Of a stretch of DNA of 64,000 bases, positions 51,770 to 61,290 are shown piece by piece. Made by a program: the position numbers and the translations under genes. The stretch is from CBDFKJ01 sp965248805 (GTDB taxonomy: Bacteria > Pseudomonadota > Alphaproteobacteria > UBA6615), in contig CBDFKJ010000004.1 in the NCBI GenBank assembly GCA_965248805.1, forward strand, positions 1-64,000. Reading direction: 5' to 3'. The notes under the pieces are model-generated. The model searched no databases. It was not told the DNA's origin and saw nothing but the letters and a program-made list of their open reading frames with translations. How positions within the stretch are numbered: position 1 is the stretch's first letter; each line of letters opens with the position of its first letter.

Positions 51770-53854
51770 CTATTGTCGACCCTCAAATCTCGCCCCAATA
51801 AACCCCGCCAGCTCTGCGGGGGCGAACTCGTCGGCCTGATCCCCGGCGGCGAGGCCGGCGAGCAGTGAAAGCGCCCGGCGGTCCTCAACAGTGAGCGCGC
51901 CCCGCGGCCAATTGTCTTGTAGCGTCGCCATGCCTTCGGAGAAACCACGCGCCCAGGTCGCGAGATCGTCGGCACCCAGCTCGGCCAGCATGGCAGCGAC
52001 GAACTCGGCCTTGGCGACGCCGGCATTGAGCTCGTTGTAGCGTGCTGTTACGAGCGACACGAACCGCTCCAGCGCCTGCTCGTCGGCAAACTCGGGAACC
52101 CTTTCCACCAGGGCGGAAAGCCAGGCGCCCGGACGGGGCACCACGGGCGCGAGCACGGCGGCCGTTATATAGCCGTCGAGCCATGCCGCCGACAGGGGGC
52201 CGTCCGGTGGCATCTCGCTCTCGTCCCATGGCGCTGGCGCCGCCTCCAGGATGTCCGCTGCTCCGTGAGCCTCGCCCTCCCAGGACCCGTATTCCTCCTC
52301 CTGCCAGGCCGCGACCGTGGCGTCGAAGACATAGCCTATGATCGGCGTCTTCTTGAGCGGTCGGCCGTCGAGAAGCGCGGCTCCGGTCGCCGCGAAGGAC
52401 ATCCACTGGGCGTCTCGCCCAGCCGCCTTCAGAATATGGGCGGCTCGCATCATCGCGAGCGCCCAGACCTCGCGCCGCGTCTCGAGATGTGCCCAGAGCG
52501 CCGCCTCCAGTTGCCGCGGTCCGTGCTCTTCCTTCAACATCTCATCGAAGATCGCCGTGCCTTCGCACCAGGTCTCGACGATCGGGTGGTCGTCCGGCCA
52601 GGTCTCGCTTCGATTGACCAGCCGGCCCCGTTTCTGAACGGAGAGAGCGGCGATCTCGCCCTCCGGATCGACCTCGGCGAGCCAGTCGCGCGGCGTCAAA
52701 GGCCGAGGCCGCAATCCGGTCAGACCGCAGGCGAGGGCGACGTCGAGCAGGCCGGCCGACGGCGGATGCCCTGACGCAAGACCCTCGGCCAGGGCGGCGG
52801 CAAGCGTCGTCGGCACCGTCTCCCAGGGGATATCGAGCGCACCGGCCTCGAGCTCCATCTCCGTCATGATCTGATTCGGTCCGTTCCCTTCCTCATCCGA
52901 CACCACGAACGCGTCCTTGATGCCATGGCCGGACTTGACCAAAACCATCGCCACGGCCGGGCCGGCGCCGCCGCCAAGCCCGATGGCAAAGCTCTGGCTG
53001 CCCGATCCGTCCGGCAGCGTGCCGAGACAGCGTTCCAACTGCCCAGCGGGTTGCTGAATCGGTCCGAGGAGATCGCGGCGCCGCGCCTCGCGCAGGGCCG
53101 CATCGAGGACCTGACGCGCGCGGTCCGCGGGCATCCAGCTCCGGATCAGCGGCAGCGGCGCGGCCGTCGCCGGATCGAGCGCGCCCCGCCGAGCGCGCTC
53201 CAGAACGCCGGCCGCGGCGGCCAGGCGGATGTCCGCCACGGGGTCGAGCATCCAATAAAGTGCGAGCCGTCCGTACGAGCCGTCGTCGCGTCCCGCCACG
53301 TAGCGCACGAAGTCGGGGCGGAGCTCGACAGGAAGCACGCCGAGCCCGCCGCCCAGAGCCCCATGCAATCCGTAGACATGGTCCTCCGCTTCATCCCGGA
53401 TGCGGTCGAGCAGGCTGTCCGGGTCGACCGGCAGCCGGGTCACGCCGTCCCCTTCCTCCAATCCGACCGGTATCGATGACCCCAGGGACCCGGGCGCTTC
53501 CAAGTTGGCGCGGGCGAAGGCGTGCGCCAGCAACACCGCGGTGCCTTCGTCGAGGTTGTCGGCCCTGGCGAGCGCATCAATGGCGTCATGAGCCTCCGAC
53601 AGGAAGCGTTCGCCGAAGCGCCCGCGGTTCTCTTTGTCCATGCGGGCTTCATCGATCAGGACCTCGAGCAGCGCCAAGCGGCGGTCCAGCTCCGCATTCG
53701 TCACGTCGGCCAGGCATCCGATGACCTCGGACGTGACGCCGGGCGTTCCCAGGAGAGCCGGTCTGTTCTCGGTCACGAATCGCCTCGCCGCGCCGGCGTC
53801 ATCGGACCGTTCGAATTGGTCGAGGCAGGTGTGAATTAGAGAGGTTCTTGCCAT
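51770..53854 (-). CDS. Large UPF0149-domain protein
   Basis: About 694 aa from ATG 53854. The first two thirds are helical and unfamiliar (EVIGCLADVTNAELDRRLAL; YVAGRDDGSYGRLALYWMLD; WMPADRARQVLDAALREARR). The last 160 residues contain LDGYITAAVLAPVVPRPGAW, the UPF0149/YecA-type C-terminal signature. No catalytic motif is seen. It is 17 bp from the dinB start in the same orientation, so probably in one operon. Function unknown; the pairing with a translesion polymerase hints at stress response. Confidence 0.6.
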   Translation of the reverse strand: MARTSLIHTCLDQFERSDDAGAARRFVTENRPALLGTPGVTSEVIGCLADVTNAELDRRLALLEVLIDEARMDKENRGRFGERFLSEAHDAIDALARADNLDEGTAVLLAHAFARANLEAPGSLGSSIPVGLEEGDGVTRLPVDPDSLLDRIRDEAEDHVYGLHGALGGGLGVLPVELRPDFVRYVAGRDDGSYGRLALYWMLDPVADIRLAAAAGVLERARRGALDPATAAPLPLIRSWMPADRARQVLDAALREARRRDLLGPIQQPAGQLERCLGTLPDGSGSQSFAIGLGGGAGPAVAMVLVKSGHGIKDAFVVSDEEGNGPNQIMTEMELEAGALDIPWETVPTTLAAALAEGLASGHPPSAGLLDVALACGLTGLRPRPLTPRDWLAEVDPEGEIAALSVQKRGRLVNRSETWPDDHPIVETWCEGTAIFDEMLKEEHGPRQLEAALWAHLETRREVWALAMMRAAHILKAAGRDAQWMSFAATGAALLDGRPLKKTPIIGYVFDATVAAWQEEEYGSWEGEAHGAADILEAAPAPWDESEMPPDGPLSAAWLDGYITAAVLAPVVPRPGAWLSALVERVPEFADEQALERFVSLVTARYNELNAGVAKAEFVAAMLAELGADDLATWARGFSEGMATLQDNWPRGALTVEDRRALSLLAGLAAGDQADEFAPAELAGFIGARFEGRQ

Positions 53855-53933
53855 GACCACCCTGTCGTTCTCCCGGAAGCAAAACTATCGAGGGCACGCT
53901 AACAATGACATCGTCTCATCTTTGACCAGTTTC

Positions 53934-54239
53934 TCAAAGAACGCCTGATGCGCGGTGTCCCGACGCCGTAAGTGACTTCGGGGGCGGTCCCTGCTGCCTG
54001 TCCGCCCTCTCGTACACCGCCGCACAGGGCCGCAGCGGATTCGCTGACCCGCCGCACTTGCTCTTGGCGGCGAGCACCCGGCGATTGTCGGGCAGACCCG
54101 CCCGCGGCCCGTAGGTCCGGATCAGAGTCTCCGTCCGATAACGGCCCCGGCGCCCGCACGGCGCGCAGACCACCGTCAATGTCCCGCCGGTGCTCGGGAC
54201 AAGTGACGTTCGGACAAATCTTGCCGGGCCTGTCGGCAT
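53934..54239 (-). CDS. Small Cys-rich phage/chromosomal protein
   Basis: 101 aa from ATG 54239. VVCAPCGRRGRYRTETLIRT and a C-terminal CGGSANPLRPCAAVYE give four cysteines for one zinc site. This pattern recurs in short alphaproteobacterial proteins near phage DNA-metabolism genes. It is divergent from the HTH gene at 54256 (17 bp apart), so they share a promoter region. Function unknown. Confidence 0.6.
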   Translation of the reverse strand: MPTGPARFVRTSLVPSTGGTLTVVCAPCGRRGRYRTETLIRTYGPRAGLPDNRRVLAAKSKCGGSANPLRPCAAVYERADRQQGPPPKSLTASGHRASGVL

Positions 54240-54255
54240 ACGGCACTCTTGATCA

Positions 54256-54717
54256 ATGTCGCGCGGCCGCAAAGGGCCATCGACGCCCCACCCTAGCGAC
54301 CCAGAGTCCGCCGCTCCCGTGCCTGGACGCACGGTGCGGGTGGCGCGCTCCGGTGGCGATACATCAAGGCGGCTTGCCCTGCCCTCCGATTTGCCCGCCT
54401 CTCTCCGATATCTCGACGATGCCCAGCTCGACACTCTGCTGCACGCGGTCAAGGCGGAAGCACGGCAGCGTGGGCGCTTGATCGGGGATGACGATACGAA
54501 GGCCGCCCAGACCGCGAAGGCGTCGCGGATCGAGCCGGCGCTACCACGCAAGCCAAGGGCGAAGGGCCGCGCGTCAAAGATAACTCCGGGTCAGACCAAC
54601 ATCATCCGGGCTGCGTTCGAAGCCGGTGTAAAGCCGTCGGCCCTCGCTCGCCAGTTTCGGATATCGCGCGCACAGGTCGAGCGCATCGTGGGCGCGCCCA
54701 AGAGAGGCACGTCCTGA
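54256..54717 (+). CDS. HTH protein, Hin-type DNA-binding C terminus
   Basis: 153 aa (start 54256; a later start is possible). The C terminus KITPGQTNIIRAAFEAGVKP followed by ALARQFRISRAQVERIVGA is a helix-turn-helix of the Hin/resolvase type without the recombinase part. The middle has YLDDAQLDTLLHAVKAEARQ. Probably a small regulator. It reads toward, and stops next to, the 54727 gene. Confidence 0.6.
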   Translation: MSRGRKGPSTPHPSDPESAAPVPGRTVRVARSGGDTSRRLALPSDLPASLRYLDDAQLDTLLHAVKAEARQRGRLIGDDDTKAAQTAKASRIEPALPRKPRAKGRASKITPGQTNIIRAAFEAGVKPSALARQFRISRAQVERIVGAPKRGTS

Positions 54718-54726
54718 ACGGCCCAT

Positions 54727-55395
54727 TTACCCGCGCCCCACTGTCATGCTCCCGAGACCGCTCTTCCACAGCCGGGAGACCTTCTTTCTGACGGTGCTCT
54801 CGTCCGGCGCGTCGTTCGAGATGCCGTCGAGCCGGTCCATCAGATTGCGCACCAGCGCGGCCTGGGTCTCGGGCCAGCCGTTGTCGTGAATGTAAGTGCA
54901 GACGGCGATCCAGAAGCCGTCCCAGTCATGGCGTGGTAAGCGGCCGGGACCCGCGCCCCGCGAGTTGGCCGGTCTTGGCCCAACCACGCCGTTCAGCCCA
55001 TGTGCCGCCTCGAAGCGCTCGCGTTCCTCGCGCGCGATCACCAGGTCGGCGAGGCCGATCTCGAGGCCGCCGGCGGGCTCGTCGATCTCGATGAACGCGC
55101 CGGCCTCGTCCGCACGCAGGCGCTGAATGACCGTGCTTTCGCCCGTGAACGCCGGCCAGGCGTCAAAACCGAAGACCCGATGGACGCCCGAAAGTCTGAG
55201 GCGGCCGTCACAGACACGGACCCTCTCTCCGTCTTCCCCTTCGACATAGCGCCCGATCTCGGCATCGATCCCGTTCACCACCGTGGACAGAGAAAGCATC
55301 TCCTCAATTGCGTAACAGCCGAGATCGTGCACGCCGACACCCCAGCGCCGGGCGATCTCGGGAAGCGTGAACAGGGTTCGGCGCGGCAGCGGCAT
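54727..55395 (-). CDS. Probable DNA-binding phage protein
   Basis: 222 aa. N-terminal HTH-like segment (LFTLPEIARRWGVGVHDLGC) followed by a regulator-like middle. The C terminus HDWDGFWIAVCTYIHDNGWP and STVRKKVSRLWKSGL forms a second winged-helix-like domain. Such two-HTH proteins occur in phage immunity regions. It lies downstream of the XRE gene (11 bp) and probably in the same operon. Confidence 0.65.
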   Translation of the reverse strand: MPLPRRTLFTLPEIARRWGVGVHDLGCYAIEEMLSLSTVVNGIDAEIGRYVEGEDGERVRVCDGRLRLSGVHRVFGFDAWPAFTGESTVIQRLRADEAGAFIEIDEPAGGLEIGLADLVIAREERERFEAAHGLNGVVGPRPANSRGAGPGRLPRHDWDGFWIAVCTYIHDNGWPETQAALVRNLMDRLDGISNDAPDESTVRKKVSRLWKSGLGSMTVGRG

Positions 55396-55405
55396 GATCG
55401 CGGTC

Positions 55406-55690
55406 TCACTCGTCCCGGTTTACCGCCCGGAAGCGCCGGTAGGCGCGGACCACCCGCTTGACATCGCGCCGCATATCGGGCGGGAAGCGCGCCGCCTCGA
55501 CGAACAGCTCGTCGAGGCGCACGCCGAGAACGGCGGCCGTCTTCTCGATCAGACCGTCACTCGGCGGCTTCTCCAACTCCCGCTCGATGCGCGACCAATA
55601 GGCCGGCGAGCAGCCGATCCGCCCGGCGAAGTCGTTGAGCCCGATGCCGTGCTCCAGCCGCTTCGTTCGAACGTAGTTGCCAAACGCCAT
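55406..55690 (-). CDS. XRE-family regulator
   Basis: 94 aa. RTKRLEHGIGLNDFAGRIGC and SPAYWSRIERELEKPPSDGL form an XRE helix-turn-helix. The C-terminal tail is basic. It overlaps by one base the stop of the ImmA-like gene (55690), giving the classic ImmR/ImmA pair that controls prophage induction. Confidence 0.8.
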   Translation of the reverse strand: MAFGNYVRTKRLEHGIGLNDFAGRIGCSPAYWSRIERELEKPPSDGLIEKTAAVLGVRLDELFVEAARFPPDMRRDVKRVVRAYRRFRAVNRDE

Positions 55691-56489
55691 TATCGCCTCC
55701 CCTGTTCGTAGCCGTGGAGCAGCCGGTGCTTGACGAGGCGGCGCCAGATGAACGCCTCCGAGAGACCGAACTCGTCCGCCAGTGCATCAGCCATCGGCTG
55801 CAGGTCGGCGCCGTCGAGATCGCGGGCATCGACCACCGGATAGCCCGGCTTTCCCCGGTGGGGCCGGAACGCGACGGGCAGGCCCGCTTGTCCGGCCAGA
55901 CGCAGCAGATGGCGATGCAGCGGATCGGGCGGCGCCAGGAAGGCGCCCATGAACTCGTTCGCCCGCCATTCCCGCCAGTCCATCGGTCCATTGCTGCTCC
56001 GGCTGTCGCGCAGGTGCTCCGGCCCCGGCGAGACGATGCGGAACGCGCGGCGCACCACCGGCCCCTCGCCCAGGTTCAGACGCAATTGCCGCTCGCCCTG
56101 AACCGCCGCCGGCATGTCGAACACCGCATGGCCCAGCTCATGGCCCGTGGTGCTGCGCAACGGATCGGGCCGCTCGTCAAGAATCTCCCGGTTGAGACTG
56201 ATCATCACCTGGTCGGGTTCGTCCGCGTCGTGCTCGCACACCCCATCACCTCCCGCCCGTCCTCATCATGCACGGTTCCACCGATGTCCCAGATCACGTC
56301 GAAGACGACACCGTTGACCGCGAGCCGGCGGGTGCGCTCGATCGCCACCCGCGCATCCAGCCGCCGCCGGGCCGGAGTGAAAGCGACCTGACGGCGCACC
56401 TCGGCGGCGATGCGCCAGATCGCTTCGGTCTTCATCGGCCGCGGTTCGCCCGACCGATAGCGCGGATAGCTCACCCGGATCGTGGTCAT
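55690..56489 (-). pseudogene. immA: ImmA/IrrE-type metallopeptidase, frameshifted
   Basis: Part 1 (56489 to about 56240: VSYPRYRSGEPRPMKTEAIW, NGVVFDVIWDIGGTVHDEDG) and part 2 (about 56240 to 55690: CEHDADEPDQVMISLNREIL, then TTGHELGHAVFDMP, the HExxH zinc motif) form one protein in two frames. A G-run after EVM (GGGG) has one G too few, giving MGC instead of MGVCEHD. The enzyme would cleave the phage repressor on DNA damage. Confidence 0.75.
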
Positions 56490-56936
56490 GAGACTCTCCC
56501 TGATCGTTGCGTGTTTCGTTAACGCCTTTGTTCGCAGTATGTTCTAGTCCTTCCATCGAGTCGAGTCCTTTCTTGGGGGTGGCGGAAAGGGTCCGGTTTG
56601 TTTCCGCCTATTGCGCCCAAGAGCTGTGGATAACTCCACCTAACACATTGATATAGCGTTATTAAAGGTAGGCGGAATTGGTTTCCGCCGGTTTCCGCCG
56701 GTTTCCGCCTCCCCCCTGGCGCGCTCCATGTGCTGCAATTCGTGCAGATGGCCACGAACCGGCAAGGACAGGAGGAATGACATGGGAACTCTACAGGAAC
56801 ACGGCGCAGCGGCGGGCGGGGTCCGGCTCGAGGGATTCCTCGGCCCGTCTCAACTGGCCGGGCGGTTCAGGGAGGGCATCGGGCCATCCCGCCGAACCCG
56901 CCTGGCAGCGCAGCGCCAAGAGCCGCGGAGATAGGG
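56490..56936. promoter_or_regulatory. Divergent control region with TTTCCGCC repeats
   Basis: No convincing gene except a 50-codon frame at 56782-56934 (MGTLQEHGAAAGGVRLEGFL) with a good GGAGG, which could be a peptide. TTTCCGCC occurs at 56601-56608, 56682-56689, 56692-56699 and 56702-56709 (the last three at 10-bp spacing), and in reverse as GGCGGAA at 56581-56587 and 56671-56677. AT-rich sequence (ATATAGCGTTATTAAAGG) sits between. Candidate operators or replication iterons. Confidence 0.6.
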
Positions 56937-57164
56937 ATGGCATTACAACACTTGAACCAGACCCAGCTGGCGGCGCGCTGGAACATCTCGCCGCGCACGC
57001 TGGAGCGCTGGCGCTGGATCGGCGAGGGCCCGCGCTACCTCAAGCTCGGCGGCCGCGTTGCCTACCGGCTTTCCGACATCGAGGCCTACGAGGCCGGGCA
57101 GCTGCGCCTAGCCGAGCCCGAGACGGACCACCGCGCCGCCACCGGCCGGGGTCGCGGCGCATGA
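56937..57164 (+). CDS. Helix-turn-helix excisionase-like protein
   Basis: 75 aa from ATG 56937 with GGAG upstream. LNQTQLAARWNISPRTLERW followed by GPRYLKLGGRVAYRLSDIEA is a winged-helix excisionase/MerR-type domain. The C terminus is charged. First gene of the rightward operon of prophage 2; overlaps the next start. Confidence 0.75.
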   Translation: MALQHLNQTQLAARWNISPRTLERWRWIGEGPRYLKLGGRVAYRLSDIEAYEAGQLRLAEPETDHRAATGRGRGA

Positions 57165-57535
57165 CCCTGATGGCGTGCAGCGCCGCCCCGGAAGCGCCCG
57201 TGCGGGTCCCGGCGTCGACGATCCCTCTGATCATCGATGTGGCCGGCTTCGAGGGATGGCTCCGCGCCGCCCATCCCGGCAGCCGCATCACCTACCACCG
57301 TGGCCTTCTCGTCGTTGACCGCGCGCCACGGCCGGACGCGGCGGATGCGGAGGCGCGTGCGGCACTCAACCGGCTCGCGAACCGCGCCATGCGCGCCTCC
57401 GCGCAAGGCCTCGTCCACCTTTTCCAGAAGCGTCACGGCGAGGCGGACTTCAGCTATCTGGCGATCCGGACCCGCGCTCCCGCGAAGTGCCGCCGCGACC
57501 CATCCCGTCTCCCAAACAGTTGGAGGACCGCCTGA
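57161..57535 (+). CDS. Conserved phage protein of unknown function
   Basis: 124 aa from ATG 57161 (overlaps the previous stop). Residues such as LIIDVAGFEGWLRAAHPGSR and TYHRGLLVVDRAP occur in many alphaproteobacterial prophages. Function unknown. Its stop overlaps the next start (TGATG). Confidence 0.6.
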   Translation: MTLMACSAAPEAPVRVPASTIPLIIDVAGFEGWLRAAHPGSRITYHRGLLVVDRAPRPDAADAEARAALNRLANRAMRASAQGLVHLFQKRHGEADFSYLAIRTRAPAKCRRDPSRLPNSWRTA

Positions 57536-58022
57536 TGTCGAACCGCATTCAACTTGAGGAACTTCGCGCCATGCCGGTCGGCGAGATCGCCGCACTGCCG
57601 GCCGAGCAACTAGCGCTGTTGCGGGAAGACGCTGAGGCGGCGCTCACGGCCGCCAAGACGGTCAAGGAATGGCTCGACGGCGCCATCGGCCTCCGCGCTT
57701 CGGCGAACAGGCGCACGGGGCACGGCAGGCATCCGGCAAGGACACCGGCACCGTCCGGCTGGTCGAGGACGGCGTAATCGTCATCGCGGATCTTCCCAAG
57801 CGCGTCGATTGGGACCAGGCCCAACTCGCTGCGTTGGTCGAGCGCATCCGCGCCGAAGGCGACGATCCGGCCGAGTACGTCGATATCGCCTTAAAGGTGC
57901 CGGAGCGTAAATACACCGCCTGGCCGACCGGCATCCGAACTGCCTTCGCGGGCGCGCGTACCGTCCGGGTCGGAAAGCCGACTTTCAATCTGCGCTTGGC
58001 GGCGAAGGAGGACGCGCAATGA
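57535..58022 (+). pseudogene. Phage protein upstream of RecA/SSB genes, frameshifted
   Basis: Frame 1 (57535 to about 57690): MSNRIQLEELRAMPVGEIAA, LREDAEAALTAAKTVKEWLD. Frame 2 (about 57690-58022): RQASGKDTGTVRLVEDGVIV, VDWDQAQLAALVERIRAEGD. Family members combine both in one protein of about 160 aa. A two-base GC duplication at CTCCGCGCTTCGG explains the shift. Role unknown; it always precedes the nucleotide-binding protein. Confidence 0.65.
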
Positions 58023-58927
58023 GCGGTCTCCCGATCATCTCGGCCGAAGAGCGTCTCGCCGAGCGCCGCGGCATCAAGGGTTGCATCTTCGGGAAATCCG
58101 GGATTGGCAAGACCTCGCTGCTGTGGACCCTCGAGCCCGGCGCCACGCTGTTCTTCGACCTCGAGGCCGGCGATCTCGCGATCGAGGGCTGGCCCGGCGA
58201 CACCGTCCGGCCGCGCACCTGGTCCGAGTGCCGCGACTTCGCCGTCTTCATCGGCGGGCCTAACCCGGCGCTTCGCGACGACCAGGTCTACAGCCGGGCC
58301 CATTACGAGGCGGTTCGCAAGCGCTTCGGCGACCCCGCCGCGCTCGAGAAATACGAGACCGTGTTCATCGATTCGATCACGGTCGCCGGCCGGCTCTGCT
58401 TCCAGTGGTGCAAGGGTCAGCCCCAGGCGTTCTCGGACCGCAGCGGCAAGCCCGACATGCGCGGCGCCTACGGCCTGCACGGCCAGGAGATGATCGCCTG
58501 GCTCACCCACCTTCAGCATACGCGCGATAAGAACGTCTGGTTCGTCGGCATCCTCGACGAGAAGCTCGACGACTTCAATCGCCGGGTCTTTTCCCCCCAG
58601 ATCGAGGGCTCGAAGACCGGCAACGAGCTCCCCGGCATCGTCGACGAGGTCATCGTCATGGCCGAGATCGGCCAGGCCGACGCCGATCCCTATCGGGCCT
58701 TCGTCTGTCGGACGCTGAACCCCTTCGGCTATCCCGCCAAGGATCGCAGCGGTCGCCTCGATCAAATCGAGGAGCCCCATCTCGGCCGGCTGATGGAAAA
58801 GATCGGCGGCCCCGTCAGACCGGCGAGCGAGAGGCTGGAGTTTGGCTGCCCTACACCGCCCAAGGATACCCCCTTACCCGCCGAATCCCCCGTTCCCCCG
58901 GAAGATGAAGGAGCACCCAGACCATGA
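58019..58927 (+). CDS. Phage nucleotide-binding (RecA-like ATPase) protein
   Basis: 302 aa. Walker A in GKSGIGKTSLLWTLEPGA (near residue 22), Walker B ETVFIDSITVAGRL, and WLTHLQHTRDKNVWFVGILD. This is the phage RecA-like ATPase that works with single-strand-binding and helicase proteins in recombination. Overlaps the next gene by ATGA. Confidence 0.82.
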   Translation: MSGLPIISAEERLAERRGIKGCIFGKSGIGKTSLLWTLEPGATLFFDLEAGDLAIEGWPGDTVRPRTWSECRDFAVFIGGPNPALRDDQVYSRAHYEAVRKRFGDPAALEKYETVFIDSITVAGRLCFQWCKGQPQAFSDRSGKPDMRGAYGLHGQEMIAWLTHLQHTRDKNVWFVGILDEKLDDFNRRVFSPQIEGSKTGNELPGIVDEVIVMAEIGQADADPYRAFVCRTLNPFGYPAKDRSGRLDQIEEPHLGRLMEKIGGPVRPASERLEFGCPTPPKDTPLPAESPVPPEDEGAPRP

Positions 58928-59580
58928 GCGGAGCCTGGAACGACTTCAACGATGCCGAGGAGCAAACCTCCTACGACGTCATCCCCAAGGGCACGATCGC
59001 GCCCGTCCGCATGACCATCAAGCCGGGCGGCTACGACGATCCGGGCCAGGGCTGGACCGGCGGCTACGCCACCCGCAACGAGACCACCGGCTCGGTGTAT
59101 CTCAACGCCGAGTTCGTGCTCCTCGAGGGCCCCCACGCCAGGCGCCGGGTGTGGAGCCTCATCGGGCTCTCGAGTCCCAAGGGCCCCGAGTGGGCCAACA
59201 TGGGCCGGTCGTTCGTGCGCGGCATCCTGAACTCCGCCCGCGGGCTCTCCGACAAGGACGCCTCGCCGCAGGCGCAGACCGCGCGGCGCATCGATGGTCT
59301 CGCCGTGCTCGACGGCATCGAGTTCCTGGCCAAGATCGATGTCGGCAAGGACCGGAACGGCGATCCGAGGAACGAAATCCGCTTCGCCGTCACGCCGAAC
59401 CACAAGGACTGGCAGGCCTTCCTGGAGGCGGGCGGACAGTGGCGCCCGGGTGCCTCCCACGCCGCCCATGCGGCGCAGGCCCAACCCCATGGCCCCGCGG
59501 CCGCGCCAGCGCCCCAGGGCCCGGCACAGGCGCCGGCAGCACAACCGGCCAATCCGAACCGTCCGGCCTGGGCACAATAG
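58924..59580 (+). CDS. Phage SSB-like protein
   Basis: 218 aa. DVIPKGTIAPVRMTIKPGGY, RRVWSLIGLSSPKGPEWANM and FLAKIDVGKDRNGDP match a phage single-strand-DNA-binding analogue. The final 60 residues are a Pro/Ala/Gln-rich tail, as in SSB C termini. It overlaps the ATPase gene and precedes the helicase, a consistent replication block. Confidence 0.65.
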   Translation: MSGAWNDFNDAEEQTSYDVIPKGTIAPVRMTIKPGGYDDPGQGWTGGYATRNETTGSVYLNAEFVLLEGPHARRRVWSLIGLSSPKGPEWANMGRSFVRGILNSARGLSDKDASPQAQTARRIDGLAVLDGIEFLAKIDVGKDRNGDPRNEIRFAVTPNHKDWQAFLEAGGQWRPGASHAAHAAQAQPHGPAAAPAPQGPAQAPAAQPANPNRPAWAQ

Positions 59581-59593
59581 TCGGTTCCGGCCC

Positions 59594-61290
59594 TTGCTGC
59601 TCTGCCCGCGCCAGAAGACCTTCGTCGAGCGCAGTGTCCGCGCACTGGGCGAACACGGCAACACGCTAGGCGTGGCACCGACCGGCAGCGGGAAGACGGT
59701 GATGCTCTCCGGCGTCGTCGGCAGGGTCCTGGCGGACAACGATGCCAAGGCCTGCGTGCTCGCCCACCGCGACGAGCTGACCGCACAGAACGTCCTCAAG
59801 TTCGCCAAGGTAACCCGGCGCTCTCGACCTCGATCGTCGATTCGCGCACCAAGTCGTGGCGCGGACGCGCCACCTTCGCCATGGTTCCGACGCTCGCCCG
59901 CGCGGCCAATCTCGAGGCCATGCCGTCGCTTGATCTCGTGGTCGTCGACGAGGCCCACCATGCCGCCGCCGAGAGCTACCGGCGGATCATCGACCGGGCG
60001 CGCGAGCGCAACCCGGATGTCCGCATCTACGGCGTCACCGCGACCCCGAACCGGGGCGACCGCAAGGGCCTCCGGCCGGTGTTCTCCAACGTCGCCGACC
60101 AGATCCTGCTCGGCGAGCTGATCGGTTCCGGCCACCTGGTGCGGCCGCGTACCTTCGTCATCGACGTCGGTACCCAGAAGGCGCTGAGAAGCGTGCGCAA
60201 GACCGCCAACGATTTCGACATGGGCGCGGTCAACGCCATCATGAACAAAAGGCCGATCACCGAGGCGGTGGTCCGCCATTGGAACGAGGAAGCCGGCGAA
60301 CGCCAGACCGTCGTCTTCTGTTCCACCGTCGATCACGCCCGCAACGTGCGCAATGCCTTCGCCGCCGCCGGCGTGTCGGCTGACATGGTCTGGCATGAGA
60401 TGGGCGCGGCCGAACGGCGCTCGGCTCGCGCCGCCTATCGCCGCGGCGAGACCCGGGTGATGGTCAATGTCGCGGTGCTGACCGAGGGCTGGGATCATCA
60501 GCCGACCAGCTGCGTCGTGCTGCTCAGGCCGTCCTCCTACAAGTCGACCATGATTCAGATGGTCGGCCGCGGTTTGCGCACGGTCGATCCGAACGAGTTC
60601 CCCGGCACCGTCAAAACCGACTGCATCGTCCTCGACTTCGGCATCTCGATCCTCATTCACGGCTGCCTCGAACAGGACATCGATCTCGACGGCAAGCGCC
60701 GCAGCGGCGAGGCGCCGACGAAGGAATGCCCGGAATGCGACGCCATCGTGCCGTTGGCTGTCCTGGAATGCCCACTCTGCGGTTTTCAATGGTCGTGGGA
60801 GGAGAGCGATTCCGCCTCCGGCGGCGACCGCGCTCCGCTCGGTGACTTCATGATGTCGGAAATCGATCTCTTGAAGCGGTCGAGCTTCCGCTGGGCCGAT
60901 CTGTTCGGCGACGACGCGGCGCTCATCGCCAACGGCTTTCATGCCTGGGGCGGGATCTTCTTTCTCGAGGGCCGCTGGCACGCGCTCGGCGGCGTCAAGC
61001 AGCAACAAACCCGTCTCCTTGGCGTCGGCGAGCGCACGGTGTGTCTGGCCGCGGCCGATGACTGGCTCAACGAAAACGAGACCGACGAGAGTGCCCACAA
61101 AAGCCGGAGCTGGCTGAACCAGCCGGCAACCGAGAAGCAGCTGCGCGACCTCCCACCGCAATGCCGCCACGACTACGGCATGACCCGCTACCAGGCATTG
61201 GTGCTCCTCACCTTCACCTTCAACAAGGCCGCGATCTGCCGCCTGGTCATGAGCACGGGCGGCGGCGGCAACGAGAGGAGAGCAGCATGA
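59594..61290 (+). pseudogene. SF2 DEAD/DEAH helicase, frameshifted
   Basis: Frame 1 from TTG 59594 gives LLLCPRQKTFVERSVRALGE and the Walker A GVAPTGSGKTVMLSG. One base is missing at about 59811 (should be KVNPALSTSIVDSRTKS). The rest is in another frame from 59820: VVVDEAHHAAAE (DEAH), GVTATPNRGDR, VFCSTVDHARNVRNAF, MIQMVGRGLRTVDPNE (motif VI), then a CPECD/CPLCG zinc pair near the end. A restored protein would have about 565 aa. Confidence 0.82.

Noticed and set aside
53934..54551. Full 205-aa reverse frame with a longer start
   Set aside because: Its N-terminal half is antisense to the HTH gene at 54256; the Cys-rich domain starts at ATG 54239.
56660..56710. CRISPR-like array from the GGTTTCCGCC repeats
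   Set aside because: The units are only 10 bp and tandem, without spacers; they look like operators or iterons.
58762..61170. 802-aa reverse frame across the helicase gene
   Set aside because: Very long but made of His/Ala/Gly/Val-rich shadow sequence antisense to clear ATPase, SSB-like and helicase genes.
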